From NCBI GenBank assembly GCA_014607495.2, contig CP053155.1, positions 5,208,001 to 5,272,000 on the forward strand: a DNA stretch of 64,000 nucleotides, in the 5' to 3' direction. Source of the stretch: Carposina sasakii. Lineage: Eukaryota > Arthropoda > Insecta > Lepidoptera > Carposinidae. Below the pieces are notes generated by a model. The model did no database searches and had not been told where the DNA came from. It saw nothing but the letters and a program-made list of their open reading frames with translations. A program made the position numbers and the translations under genes. Positions 48,801 through 59,043 of this stretch are shown piece after piece; the stretch's first letter is position 1; every line of letters begins with the position of its first letter.

Positions 48801-51800
48801 TTCTCCATTTATATCAAAACTAACATCAGTTTTGACAGACCATACTATGATTTATATGAGAGAGTTCATGCAATAATGCAATTTCGTAACAGTGTGATGA
48901 CGATGTGATGTTATGTTTTACCAAATCATCATAATTTGTGACGAATCAAATTACGAGCACGAGTAATTATTTTCACACTAGGTACGTATAAAAAAATTGA
49001 TTGAATAGCCGTCATACCCATGTCCGCGTGGATTTGAAAAAAGATTCAATAAGTTGTAATTTTTGTGTGCGTTCCCATTGAGGGTCCACATTGGAGTTCA
49101 GAGCTTTTGAATGCATCAACCTTTAGTAAAAGTTCTCAAACAATTGTAAATTCAACCATTAATTTGTAAAAGTCGGCACTCAAAAGTTACATTCGGTTAA
49201 ATGTGGACCCTCAGTTGTGACTTATAATCTAGTTAAAATTTACAACTTCTGTAAATGTCTACTCTTAGTAAAAGATTTGTAAAGCTTATTTTATAAATTT
49301 CACTCCTTTCTGTTCACTCAATAATAAAATGTAGCAATCAGAAGGTGGTCCCTCAATCGATCGCGAAAAGTGCATATTAAGTGAGAACCACAATGATATT
49401 TAAAATATGGGTGTGACTGAGAGTTAGTAAAAGTACTTGAATCATTGTAAATAATAAATAATAGTTATGAAAATATATTTTTTTTTCTGACAAACGTTTC
49501 AATCCAGGGACCACCTTTGATCGATTAAAACTTTTGAATGGCTTCTTTTACAAACTAGAGATTGAATTTACAATGTTTCGAGTACTTTTACTAACTCTTA
49601 GTCACACCCATAATTTAAATATTATTGTGGTGCTCACTTAATTTGAACTTATCGCGATCGATTGAGGGACCACCTTCTGATTGCAACATTTTATTATTGA
49701 GTGGACAAAAAGGGATGATATAGTATAGAATTAATTTTACAAATCTTTTACTAAGAGTAGTCATTTACAGGAGTTCAAAATTTTAACTAGATTGCAAGAT
49801 ATGGTTACCTGGCAGTCACGACTGAGGGTCCACATTTAACCGAATGGTTTGAGAACTATTATTAAAGGTTGATGCATTCAAAAGCTTTGAACTCCAATGT
49901 GGACCCTCAATGGGAACGCACACGTAATTTTTCAAGTTTTTTTTATCGGAAATAACGGAGCTTAGCACGTTCACTGCCGACTGATTTTCTTAGCTTGCCG
50001 ACATCAGTTATCAGAAACGCAAATAAGCGTCGTCGTCGATGGCACCTGTCGACAACCAAGGAATCGCAAATAGGAAGTCAGCGGCAGTGACTGTGTTAAA
50101 AGTCTTTCTCGATAAATACAAACTTTCAATACAAAAATAATTCAATCAGCCAAAAATCAAACTATTCAACCTTATAATATCATAATAATTAAGTAGGTAT
50201 TGCAATAATTAATTAAGCGATATGACATTATCTCAGGACGCTATACAATATCTTGTGCTGATTCTACACTGTTTAATTATTTTTATCTTGTTATTTATCA
50301 TTTGATAGTGTTTTATCGCTACCCAAGTATATTATACTCGTAGGCATTTTATACTTTGATCACCTGCTACGTTTATAATCCATTGATATGGGGTTCTTTT
50401 GTTTATTTTTAGTACCTACTAAATTTATAAATATAAAAAATAAATATATTTTTTATCTTTTTCGGAATACACAGTGACGTGATTATAGTTATAATTATAT
50501 AGTTATAGTTATAATTCATCTAAGGGAATACAGCGACTAACATAGTTACCATTCACTATGGGTGCGCCCACCACCGGGCCCTACACCCTCCACTGACCCT
50601 CGGATCTGATAACTCATAACTGCGAAAACAGGCACTTGCACTAATTACAATCGCCACGAGAAACCAGACCCGAGCACCTAGCATGCAAGACAATACATTG
50701 CACCATTCCGAAATCAAAAACTAGATAATTAATCTACATATGTTTCGCCAACAACCGTGGCATCCTCAGGATTATAGAAATTAGTAAATTAGTAAACCAC
50801 TAATTATTATGAAACTCTAAAACCCAACACATTAAAAATTTATGTTTGAACTTCCGAATTGTAACGCCTAATACAATTTCATTTATAGTTACCATTCTCT
50901 AGTGACCTTAAACAAATCGATCTACATTTCTACGACCTAGTTCTATTCTGTTTCAAAGGAAGAATACAATAAACTTTTACATACCTAGGTAGGATCATAA
51001 CACTTTAATGAAATTATAATACCATTAACTCCATAGTAGTTAAATATCTAATAAAATTTTTAGCTAGATTATAATTAAATATCTAGTTTACCTATATCTA
51101 TCATGCATAATCTAGGTATAATCTAGGATTTAGCAAATACCAGAAATCAATAATCTGTTCGTTATTAAATACTTATTTATACCATAATAATAAATTAATA
51201 ATCATTTCGAATTGAGCAGCTCGCATGTTTTATGATGGAACATTACGTACAGGTAAGTTCCTTAACGAAACAACTACCAACATAACAAATTCATACTAAA
51301 ATTAACATAATAAAACAATTTAAAATAGGTACTAGGTATTTTAGCATAATCTCGTTTCATTATGACTAATCTACTAATCCAATAAGCATAAAAAGGAAGA
51401 GCATAAAGATTAAAAAGGTGACACGAAAGACACCTTGCTTAGTGTTTGCCGACGAAAATATTATGTTTTCCAATAATCTTATCACATAGCTAGATTAATA
51501 TAATATCTCCATACATTTGCCTACGAACTGTAAACCTAACCCGCGCTAATTTTCTTCTTTATTTAGGTACCTAGGTATATGTAGGTGTACCTAAATGATA
51601 CATTTTACGTAATTGATGATGATGATGATCTCCGACTGTATTTCGGCCAAGGCGACCAATCTCTACGGAGATTGGCCAGGAACGCTGGAGATATTATAGT
51701 GCACAAGTGTGTGCGCAAACACATTCACTCTTTATTCCGTTACTCTCATAGTCCGATGGGACGGAAAGCCGACACGACCGGAGAGAGATCAGGCGCACGA

Positions 51801-54800
51801 CCAACGGTTTTACGTGCTTTCCGTAATTACTACTAATACTAAATAATTAAAATACATAATTATCATAGAAACTTACTTAGTAGGTAATCTAACTTTTTAA
51901 AACATGTGGACTTTATTTTGATACAATTTATTATAGGTAAGTAGTACGGGAAGGAAAAAGATTGAAAGGGAAAATCCCTAGGCTATTTTTCGTTCCAAAA
52001 TACCTATTTGGTACTCCCAAAAATATTTTTTACTAGAATACATCGGCTGCATTTTCTTCCGTGCATGACGTCGTAAGAACGACGAAGGACTTCAATGCTG
52101 TTCGTTCAGGCGATAAGCTAACAACTCAACTTGTCAATGAGCATTTACATCTTTCTACTTACTTCTTTTGATCTGTATTTCTACCCTATTTCTATTGTCC
52201 TTTTCTATGTTACTTCTGTCCGTGTATGTGTAATTTTCAAATAAAAATCTATTCTATTCTATTCTATCTGATATTGTTATGCTAAACGTGGGTGAAAGAT
52301 CCCATTCAAGATCCTGTACCTAGTTCTGGTTATACATTTATGGAAATATGTATACTTAATATGATATATATGTACTCACAGATGTCTATAGTGTGGACTC
52401 TTAGTAGTGCCTCCAGCGTAGCCAACCCTGGTGCGGATGATCCCAGGAGTGGCTCCGAACAGGGAGTCATTGGACCAGAAGCAGCCCATGCCGAAGGTCG
52501 CCTTCTGGGTGGGGATGTCCACGTCGTGCAGGAGGGCAGACTGGAAATATTAAAGTTAAAGAGTTATAGAAAATATGATTATTACTTTGTATTGTAAGGA
52601 ATTTAGAGGCGTTCTCCAAGGCGATGATCTTGCAACTTATTACGAACTTTTTTATGTGACCCCGCAGAATTATGCCTACACTATTTTGGAGACATAGTCA
52701 TGTACATTTTCAGGCGATAAAGCTAGCAACTTGTCACTGATCACTAACATCAGCTGTCCCCGCTATGCTCATTGTGGATCTCCTTTATCATCCTGTTGTT
52801 CTGGCTACCACATTTTTAGAACACAGCCGTGTGTATATGTATATACCTACATGTGAAACTTATCGGTCTCACTTTGCTCTCTGGTATGCTGGAAGAAATC
52901 TCTTGCAGAGATAAGCACGCCCTTGTATGCGTTGCTTTTGTAAATTTCTCTGTATTTATTGTAATGTTTTGTGTATAATAAAGATTATGAATAAGTTTGT
53001 GAGGATCAGGGCCGGCCCGCCCATACGGCGAACGGAGCAGTCGCGCCAGGCGCCAAATCCTAGAGGGCGCTTAAATGGTAAAGATATAGGTATATATTAT
53101 TAGGAGCAACAAACTCTATTCTAAAATTTACTTCGGGCCTGCGCTGGTGAGGATGTTTGTTAGGTACACCCATTCACGCAAAACCTACCGAACGGCCGAA
53201 CAGGTTTTGATGAACTTAGAGATAGGTTCGAGTTATAATAACAGATAGCGACGATATCTATTTAAATGGACGAAGTCGTAATCAACCGCTAGTCTGCTAT
53301 AAATAACTCATCAATTGATAATAAACACATAGAATTGACCATCAATATAAGGATAATGGGCAGCAGAGATGACAGTGCATGCGGGACCGACGACATTGGA
53401 GACAATTGGCTCTATAGAGGCAGTTGCTTTGATTGATCTAACCAAAGGTCTATTTGATGACAGTCAAGGTTGTTGCTAAGCAGGATCAGGTAGTCGAAGC
53501 AGCGTTGGGTGATTTTGCAATTCGTCCTCGAATTTTTCCCTTTTTATTTGGTACATTGAACTATTTGGGGATATAAAAAATAAAAACGGGATGAAAAAAT
53601 AACGTTGCCAATAATGTAATTTAAAAAAGAGGTGGTAAAATTCGTCATCCGAGTAATTGACCCAGTAGCTTAGTTGTAAGAGCACTGGCACGGAATGCAG
53701 AGGTCGTGGGTTCGATTCCCACCCGGGTGAGGAATTTTTTCCATTTCTTTATTAATAATTTTATTTGGGGATAGCCCAATAATTAGAACGTGAGCCTTTC
53801 ATTAGGGCGCATATTTGATCCAAGACACGGGTCTGTACCACTGAATTTATTTACCACATATCTTAATATTAGTGGATGCCCGCGACGTGGTCCGCGTGGA
53901 CTGCAGATAAAACAAAATATCGAAATTATCCGGGATAAAAATATTTTCCCGGGATAAACAGTAGCCTATGTGTTAATCCAGGGTGTCAGCTGACTCCACA
54001 CTGAATTTTATTAAAATCGCTCCAGCCATTTTTACGTGCAAGAGTAATAAACATCCATTCATTCATCCATATTTACAAACTTTCGCGTTTATAATATTAG
54101 TATGTAGTAGGATTCGAAAATGCTATACCCGAGAAGGTTTGGCGTCAGGAAGGCAGCCACCCGTTAAACTAATGCCAAATCCTTGGCAATATGAGTTTTA
54201 AAATAAACCGACCCTATGTTCGGCATTTCTTATGAATTTTATTCGGAACTTCATCAACTGAATGCCTTTTTCCTGTAGGCACATAGGTAGTTTAAAAACA
54301 TTGCGTCAGTGTTTGGTACCGTTATAACTTAACAAAAATCGGTCACCTACAGAATGTGTTTAGTAAAAAACCGCAATTTCTTTTGACATGTGAGTCATAC
54401 CTAAGGTGGTATACTCAAGTATAAGTAGATAATACGCCGCCCGGGGCAAATTTTGCATATCACATGCTGCCTAGGCATCTCGAATACTTAGGTCGGTACT
54501 AGTAAGTAATCACTGTAATTAGGTATAGTCAAACTTGCATGACGAGAGCTCCATGAATAGGTACTCTAACCTATTTTCTCAGAATACCATTCATTATAGA
54601 TACCTCTGAGATAGGTAGGTACTTAAAGCTGGTTTACACGAAAATTTGAGTTAGTAGTCGATTGGCACGTTCGTGCTAATATATATCGTGCGAATCGACT
54701 ACTAAGCCGAAAATTTATATAATTTTCATGCAGACCTCCATATTTTTTTTCGTCCTATTTTCTTTATATCGAAGCCCTCTGTAGGGAATGTCCTTACTAA

Positions 54801-55768
54801 CCAGTCTTGAAAACTAAAAGTTTCAGTCTCGATTTAAATTTATTTCACTGTTTACCAAAAACCTTTACCAAAAAAATTGCATATAAATAATAACGCGAAC
54901 TTATAAACTATATGTGTAGGTAAGTATTACGAAAACAAATTAACTGTGAATTGAAAAAGGGCCGAAATCAAGGCCAGTCAAGAACTGTGGAAGAACAGCA
55001 TTCTCAACCTTTAATAATTGTCTGGGAAACTGGATATTGCATCAGCAAAAACCGACTGCCTCGTGGTACCTTCAATGCATAAGAGGAATTAAATATTGCT
55101 GACGCTTTCTAAAGTAAAAATTGGTTAAGCGACCTAGGTCTAGGTGTATACCGATTTAGATACCTAGATAAACTTAATAAAATAACTTAAATAAAATATT
55201 TTAAAAATTATAAAATAGTTTTATATTCTTTTTATATAGTATTTATATATAATAGTCTTAATTAGTACAAAAAAAACTTAGGGCTTGCCTATTCTAATAA
55301 AAAAATAGAATCCTAAAATTTAAATTCCGTACAACGATTTCCTGAACTCTACCTTAGTCAAATGATGGCTCTCTTTACTTTTGCTCTTTTAAATTTGGGC
55401 TACAACAATGTAATAACTTACATGTCCACCAATTATTAATTTGAATCTGTTGGAAAATTACTATACTTAGAACAGGATTTTAGTCATCCATCCATTAGTC
55501 TGTAGTTAGATATTAGCTCGTGCGAAAGATCAATACGCAAAGTCGCAATAAAACGTCGCAAATTATTGCAGACGTAACACGTGTAAACTTCTAATTAATG
55601 CACATAGCTGTTTGTTTAGATACCTACTTACACAACAAATTAGCTAACTCTACATTTAAAACAAACATAAATAGCAGATTTTTTCATAAACACCAGAAAA
55701 AAATGGCATGAGCTACTCACGTTCACCGGTGGCTTCATTTTGGAAAAGTTTCTCAAAAATTTCAGCAT
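42626..55768 (-). CDS. MsrA: Peptide-methionine (S)-S-oxide reductase (5 exons)
   Basis: The exons are 55768-55721, 52540-52380, 45088-44968, 43344-43208 and 42860-42626. They join with matching phases to 702 nt, 233 residues. MsrA reduces the S-epimer of methionine sulfoxide in proteins and free methionine, repairing oxidative damage with thioredoxin recycling. The active-site GCFW is at residues 35-38, with catalytic Cys36. [43 protein letters not shown] and FYPAEDYHQKY follow in family order. Cys170 and the C-terminal GGGLAC (Cys233) are candidate resolving cysteines. The length fits animal MsrA. Two in-frame Mets exist: Met1 gives a leader [10 protein letters not shown] of mitochondrial-presequence type, and Met11 gives a 223-residue cytosolic-type form. 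A stop (TAG) lies three codons above Met1. The gene is the minus-strand neighbour of the 156-residue gene, 22 kb away. Introns are full of transposons but all splice sites look intact. Confidence 0.93.
42975..43144. mobile_element. hAT-type MITE with perfect 8-bp TSD
   Basis: The termini CAGCGCCGGCCCG and CGGGCCGGCCCTG are inverted repeats. ATAGTGTG flanks it at 42967-42974 and 43145-43152. It lies inside the 347-bp last intron of MsrA and makes up half of it. A CAG terminus with an 8-bp target duplication is typical of hAT elements. Confidence 0.88.
43208..43344 (-). CDS. MsrA: MsrA exon 4
   Basis: The acceptor is AAATTTCAG and the donor GTAAGT. It encodes [20 protein letters not shown] through [11 protein letters not shown] and stops two bases into codon 156. 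Confidence 0.94.
43836..44105 (+). pseudogene. 3' end of a non-LTR retrotransposon (EAYVQQW tail)
   Basis: Plus-strand translation gives [20 protein letters not shown], an in-frame stop, then [20 protein letters not shown] and [16 protein letters not shown] before a stop and a GAC repeat. This is the C-terminal end of a LINE protein. Its last 60 bp are shared with the family F SINEs. It lies in the fourth-to-third exon intron of MsrA. Confidence 0.75.
44735..44870 (-). mobile_element. Helitron 3' end fragment
   Basis: On the minus strand it ends GCGAGGGCGGGCCACTAG and contains TTCCCGATATTCCCACGGGA. Its body matches one unit of the 19-kb minisatellite. The 5' end is missing. Confidence 0.55.
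44968..45088 (-). CDS. MsrA: MsrA exon 3
   Basis: The acceptor is TATATTTCAG and the donor GTAACT. It encodes [20 protein letters not shown] and on to [12 protein letters not shown] (residues 71-110). The preceding intron is 7.3 kb and holds the LINE and the fold-back element. Confidence 0.93.
45684..45920 (-). mobile_element. tRNA-derived SINE, copy 2
   Basis: This is the better preserved partner of 11274-11500. The minus strand has GATTGGTCTAGTAGGTAGTG (A box) and GGTCCTGGGTTCGAATCCCG (B box). The 3' body ends in an AAATAAATTTTAT-type tail. The reading frame seen across it is not a gene. Confidence 0.8.
45996..46040. repeat. Dispersed repeat GCTGATGCAGGGTTTTACTAG
   Basis: It matches copies near 8841, 24348 and 52025 and runs to CTGCAACTTCTTCCATGCAT. 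Confidence 0.5.
46091..46437 (+). mobile_element. MITE family B copy
   Basis: It starts ATACAGAGTGTTTTACGTTG, shares CTCAACTTTGGACCCTAATA and GAGGAGATTCCGTAGTTTTC with 17323-17674, and ends near CCACCCTAGTG. The middle is slightly shortened. Confidence 0.75.
47085..48500 (+). pseudogene. Broken non-LTR retrotransposon (reverse transcriptase)
   Basis: Reverse transcriptase blocks appear in order: [47 protein letters not shown] and [11 protein letters not shown] (the YADD catalytic motif). After them come [44 protein letters not shown] and [13 protein letters not shown], ending [14 protein letters not shown]. It is 5'-truncated at about 47085 and frameshifted near 47160, 47750 and 48180. It also lacks the EQ-GFR-GRG region expected just before [14 protein letters not shown]. 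The tail is an ATGT repeat. It lies in the 7.3-kb MsrA intron in the opposite orientation and is dead. Confidence 0.9.
49065..49923. mobile_element. Fold-back/Mutator-like MITE with 9-bp TSD
   Basis: The termini are GTGTGCGTTCCCATTGAGGG and its exact complement. GTAATTTTT flanks it on both sides (49056-49064 and 49924-49932). Almost the whole 859 bp folds into two imperfect arms of about 400 bp around 49495; paired internal words include GGTGGTCCCTCAATCGATCG. A 9-bp duplication with very long inverted repeats fits Mutator-like non-autonomous elements. It has no ORF and sits in the MsrA intron. Confidence 0.85.
49965..50100. repeat. Repeat with GACGCAAATAAGCGTC-type core
   Basis: It contains ACGTTCACTGCCGAC, AACGCAAATAAGCGTCGTC and a CACCTGTCGACAACCAAGGA word. 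A related copy is at 57820-57960 (GACGCAAATAAGCGTCACC). It is non-coding. Confidence 0.5.
50555..50884 (-). mobile_element. 330-bp element with 13-bp flanking repeats and a small ORF
   Basis: ATAGTTACCATTC occurs at 50542-50554 and 50885-50897, a likely target duplication. The minus strand has a 42-codon ATG frame (50684-50556) opening [19 protein letters not shown], like a signal peptide, then [12 protein letters not shown]. The same sequence, partly inverted, is in the insertion at 61533-61810. No family was recognised. The body also contains CCTGAGGATGCCACGGTTG. Confidence 0.5.
52025..52270 (+). repeat. Retroelement 3' region with ATTCT tail
   Basis: It starts TTTTTACTAGAATACATCGG and passes GGCGATAAGCTAACAACTC. 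It ends CCGTGTATGTGTAATTTTCA, AATAAAA and TATTC repeats. The 3' part matches 15655-15780. Confidence 0.55.
52380..52540 (-). CDS. MsrA: MsrA exon 2 (active site)
   Basis: The acceptor is ATATTTCCAG and the donor GTGAGT. It begins [20 protein letters not shown] and carries catalytic Cys36 and the GYAGGTT loop. It ends two bases into the codon for Leu70. Confidence 0.95.
52715..52990 (+). repeat. Related retroelement 3' fragment
   Basis: It has GGCGATAAAGCTAGCAACTT, GAACACAGCCGTGTGTATA and GATAAGCACGCCCTTGTATG, ending at an AATAAAG. The first words are shared with 52080-52160 and 24610-24650. Confidence 0.45.
53007..53146. mobile_element. hAT-type MITE, second copy with perfect 8-bp TSD
   Basis: It begins CAGGGCCGGCCCGCCCATAC and ends CTTCGGGCCTGCGCTG, in inverted orientation relative to 42975-43144. 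GTGAGGAT flanks it at 52999-53006 and 53147-53154. The region GGCGAACGGAGCAGTCGC is shared by both copies. It lies in MsrA intron 1. Confidence 0.88.
53595..53760 (+). mobile_element. tRNA-headed SINE, family 2, copy 2
   Basis: The 5' AACGTTGCCAATAATGTAAT segment, the tRNA-like core at 53659-53727 (B box GGTCGTGGGTTCGATTCCC) and the 3' AATTTTTTCCATTTCTTTAT all match 11543-11706. An acceptor-like stem is still formable, but the anticodon arm is poor. Confidence 0.72.
53869..54112 (-). mobile_element. Helitron copy
   Basis: On the minus strand it starts near CATACTAATATTATAAACGC and ends GTCGCGGGCATCCACTAA before a T. Words such as TATCCCGGGAAAATATTTT match the other Helitrons. The exact 5' base is uncertain by a few positions. 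Confidence 0.68.
54113..55720. other. MsrA intron 1, no other feature
   Basis: AT-rich sequence with no recognised gene. The inverted pair TTAGTAGTCGATTGGCACG / CGTGCGAATCGACTACTAA (54651-54704) is a short imperfect hairpin. Confidence 0.5.
55721..55768 (-). CDS. MsrA: MsrA exon 1
   Basis: It encodes residues 1-16, [16 protein letters not shown], ending in phase 0 at a GTGAGT donor. If translation starts at the second Met (55738), only MKPPVN is coded here. The upstream 5' leader contains a possible acceptor, CATTTTACAG near 55805, so the first non-coding exon may lie further up. Confidence 0.75.
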
Positions 55769-57583
55769 GCAAGTCTAAAATGGGTCTTCGTGCACCAATT
55801 TGGCTGTAAAATGCGAAGTTGTGTTATAATTTAGCGAGTGCCACGTGCTGAGTGCGGCCGAAACGGGTGTACTCTCCGACGTACCGGCTAACACTGCAGG
55901 CAAACGGTCTAGATATAAGAAGTGGACTATCAACATTACGGCGACAAACTATTTTAAAATAGTTAACAGTACGCCAACTCATGGGTGTAGTTACATTACT
56001 TGCAACTCTACCAGGCGATAGCATTTGTTATCGACACAGGTTATTGGAGCATGCTAGCAGAGATTTCTACAATCGTTCTGTTAATACAGAGGTACTTATT
56101 AACTATTTAACAACTTGGGTAGATACTTACGAGTACCTTTCTAATGAGTAGGTAATTCCCTCGTCACAACTAAGGTCAGCAGTATGGATATCCTACTGTG
56201 TTCTACTTGCCCTGAAAATTGAGTACCTACCTACACTGCCTATAGGACCTAGAGAAGAGAAGAGGTATAGACGCCCGTATTTAAGTAGCTTCTTAGAAAA
56301 GTACATGTTTATATATTTAAGCTGTGCGCCTCTTTTCCTCATCATTTTAACTTGTTCTTGTGTTATATCATAATATGACTCTACATAATTATGTAGAGTT
56401 TAACCACTGTATTTCACCTGTGCTACATCGACATTGACTTGCGTGTCGTTATCAGCTTTCCATCGAAATTACACACGACACAGTGTTGATACAACACAGC
56501 ATCGTCTCTCCTACTTCTCCTACTTAAGAAAACAATACAGTTTAAGTTTTTCTAATATAACTTAATTTACATAAGGTTCTTATAGAAAATAAAACCCGAC
56601 GGCGTAAAAAATTTGACCCAGTATCACTCTCACGACTAAGATGAATCTAAGGACACCACCCACAAGCTCAAATGCGACAAGGCGCTTAAAAGGCTCTAAC
56701 GCTAGAGGGTGCCAAATAAATATACATACATACATAGGTACACTCTCGAACCCTCCATCTGCCGCAGTCGGGTAATAACATAGACAAAGGATAATATCGA
56801 CAGAAACACGTAGGTAGGTAGACAGTGCACACACCAGTGAATGCGTCACATGACGTAACCTTGCCCGTAACACTTCGCTTTGACGCCTCATATCGCGTCG
56901 TGTGACGTCGCATGTAAATATTGCCGAAACAAGCCCCGATTTCACCCCCTTGCCGTTGCAGAATAATTTTTTGGATCGCAGATATGGATTCTACGAATTT
57001 TTTTAAGCTGTAGGCTTAAAGAAATACATACTACTTAGGAATTTTAACATTTACAATTTTACTAAGTAAATTGATCTAAATAAGAATTGTAGGAATTCAA
57101 GTCCGTTTATCAAGTTTCTACCTCCCTTAAGTAGCCAACTTTCATAGTTATTTGAGTTAGGCAACTTCTTTGACGAAATTCTTAAAGCATCATTTTATTT
57201 ACTTCCTTTACCTTTTTATTGTAGGTATGTATACCTACCAATTTATCTCAGTTCCAAATATTATAAATTATTTATTTACCTGTCCATTAGTACCTAAGAC
57301 GAGCTAAAGTATCTAAGGAAGTGATATGACATTATTTTGTCACAAAGAGGTGACCTAAGACTTGCCTGCTTAGCTTAGATAAGTGATGAGAAGAATAGAT
57401 TTGTATGATTTACAGGTGTGTAACGGAAGGGGTATTAATGTAATGAACATGTGGAATGTAGTGAAGAACACATCGCAAGTATTACAGAATCATAAGCACT
57501 TTGATTAGTATTAGTATTAACCTACCTATGGCTTGTGGAGGTAGATAATATGGCTTCCAGCATTTGTTTCCTTAATTAATTAG
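55769..57583. other. MsrA upstream region
   Basis: It should hold the MsrA promoter. A minus-strand 121-codon frame at 56580-56945 opens with GTG, lacks any known domain and is not annotated. No DRE match better than TTATCGACA (about 56030) was seen. Confidence 0.45.
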
Positions 57584-57652
57584 GTTCGCACGAGCCGAGC
57601 GAGCGAGCGAAGCGAGCGTGTCACTTTTTGAGCGACCGGTGAAGCGCTAGAA
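57584..57652. repeat. GAGCGAGCG-rich repeat, second copy
   Basis: It has CGCACGAGCCGAGCGAGCGA and GCGAAGCGAGCGTG followed by CCGGTGAAGCGC. It matches 36184-36262. Confidence 0.5.
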
Positions 57653-57819
57653 GAATTTTGCCTTTCATAATTATTATTCAAAATGCCTAGCTGTTTTGAT
57701 ATATGACGTTTTATCCATTATGCCAGCGACAAACATATTTTTAAAACGAGCATGTTTATAAAAGTTGCCAATTTCGAGGACAGGTTCTCTATTCTATTTT
57801 TAATTTGTTTAGTTCTCTC

Positions 57820-57960
57820 AACACATTCGCTGCCTTCATTCTAAGGGTGTCGACATCAAGTCAACGCCTAGTGCGAGGACGCAAATAAGCGTCACCGGCA
57901 CCTCTAGGAAGCCAAGAAGACGCAAATACGTAGTCGCCAGCACTGAATGTATTAATAGAC
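57820..57960. repeat. Repeat with GACGCAAATAAGCGTC core, second copy
   Basis: It contains the perfect GACGC-AAATAA-GCGTC palindrome and related CACTGAATGTATTAA ends. It is a diverged copy of 49965-50100. Confidence 0.5.
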
Positions 57961-58133
57961 TCTGGCATAACGATAAATGGTTAGCTATCTTGCGATAAAA
58001 TTATAAGTTTTAAACCTCATTTACATGTTCCATGAACCATGTTCTTGCCCGTTGCATTCAATTTTATTGACGCATTTCTGGCATGGTCACTGCCATTTTT
58101 CAACACATACCTAGTGCAAGTGTTTACTAGTAA

Positions 58134-58768
58134 CTAGTGGACGCCCGCAATCAGAAAAATGGCTTAGTGGTTATAGCGGCTGGCACGGTTTGCAGTGGTC
58201 GTGGGTTCGATTCCCACTCGGATGAAGAATTTTTTCCATTTTCTTTATTAATAATTTTAGAAAAATGATCAATAAATTTAGTAATAAGTTAAGTTGTATT
58301 TTACAAAAACCAATTGTGTTTTGTTTTTGTGTCATTGCGTGTTACTTAGTTTTTCTTAATAAGTTAAGGAAATTATATCCAAAGTGTACAACAAGCTTAT
58401 AGTTTGTCTTTTGAATAATTGAAAATATGTTGTAAATAGTGATAAAAAAACAGTGCTATAAGTCTTCCTTGACAGGTGTATCAGCCTGGAAGGTATGTTA
58501 TATTTCATATTGTATACACTTGACTGTATCTTGCTATGTACTACTTGTTTATATATCTTGTGAATAAATGAATTTCTAAAATAAAAAATCAATAAAACTA
58601 CATTCGAAATCCGGGATAAAAGTAGCGAGAAAGTGGGACCTATTATATTCCTGAGCACCGTATCTGTCTAGCGTGCACAAACGCACAGACAACAGACGAA
58701 AATTCCAAAAAATCATAGTCTCCTATAATTTTTCTCATATATCTTCCATGTACAGACAGCGATCCGGA
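58134..58768 (-). mobile_element. Helitron interrupted by a SINE
   Basis: The 3' end GCGGGCGTCCACTAG is at 58134-58150 and the 5' half, with TCTCATATATCTTCCATGTA in plus-strand text, is at 58604-58768. Between them sit a tRNA-headed SINE fragment and about 340 bp of other AT-rich DNA. A MITE truncates the 5' end at 58768. Confidence 0.55.
58160..58258 (+). mobile_element. tRNA-headed SINE, family 2, copy 3
   Basis: It has GGCTTAGTGGTTATAGCGGC in the A-box position, B box GGTCGTGGGTTCGATTCCC and the family tail GAATTTTTTCCATTTTC. The 5' leader of the family is missing. Confidence 0.68.
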
Positions 58769-58769
58769 T

Positions 58770-59043
58770 GATTTTTGATCGTCAACGTTCCTGAAAACTA
58801 AATTTCGCCTCCATGGAAGCATACCTGGGAAGTGTCTAGGTAATAAAAAAAAAAAAATTTTCTTTAAATAAATGCACAAACGCGCGTAGCAAGACTGAGA
58901 AATACATGATAAAACTAGTATTCCCATAAATTTCGCCCGATCTAGCATATTTTTCCCAGCATATTTTTTGGCATAAACTTACTTTATTTGATGTATAGAT
59001 TACGTATTCCTTGTTAAGGGTGGCAACGAAAAAACACCATGTA
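58770..59043 (-). mobile_element. MITE family B copy
   Basis: It is the complement of the family, from GATGATTTTTGATCGTCAAC to ACAACGAAAAAACACC-type ends (plus-strand GGCAACGAAAAAACACCATG). It is shortened internally. Confidence 0.7.

Noticed and set aside
56580..56945. 121-codon minus-strand frame upstream of MsrA
   Set aside because: It opens with GTG, has no recognisable domain, and overlaps another open frame; no splice or coding-bias support.
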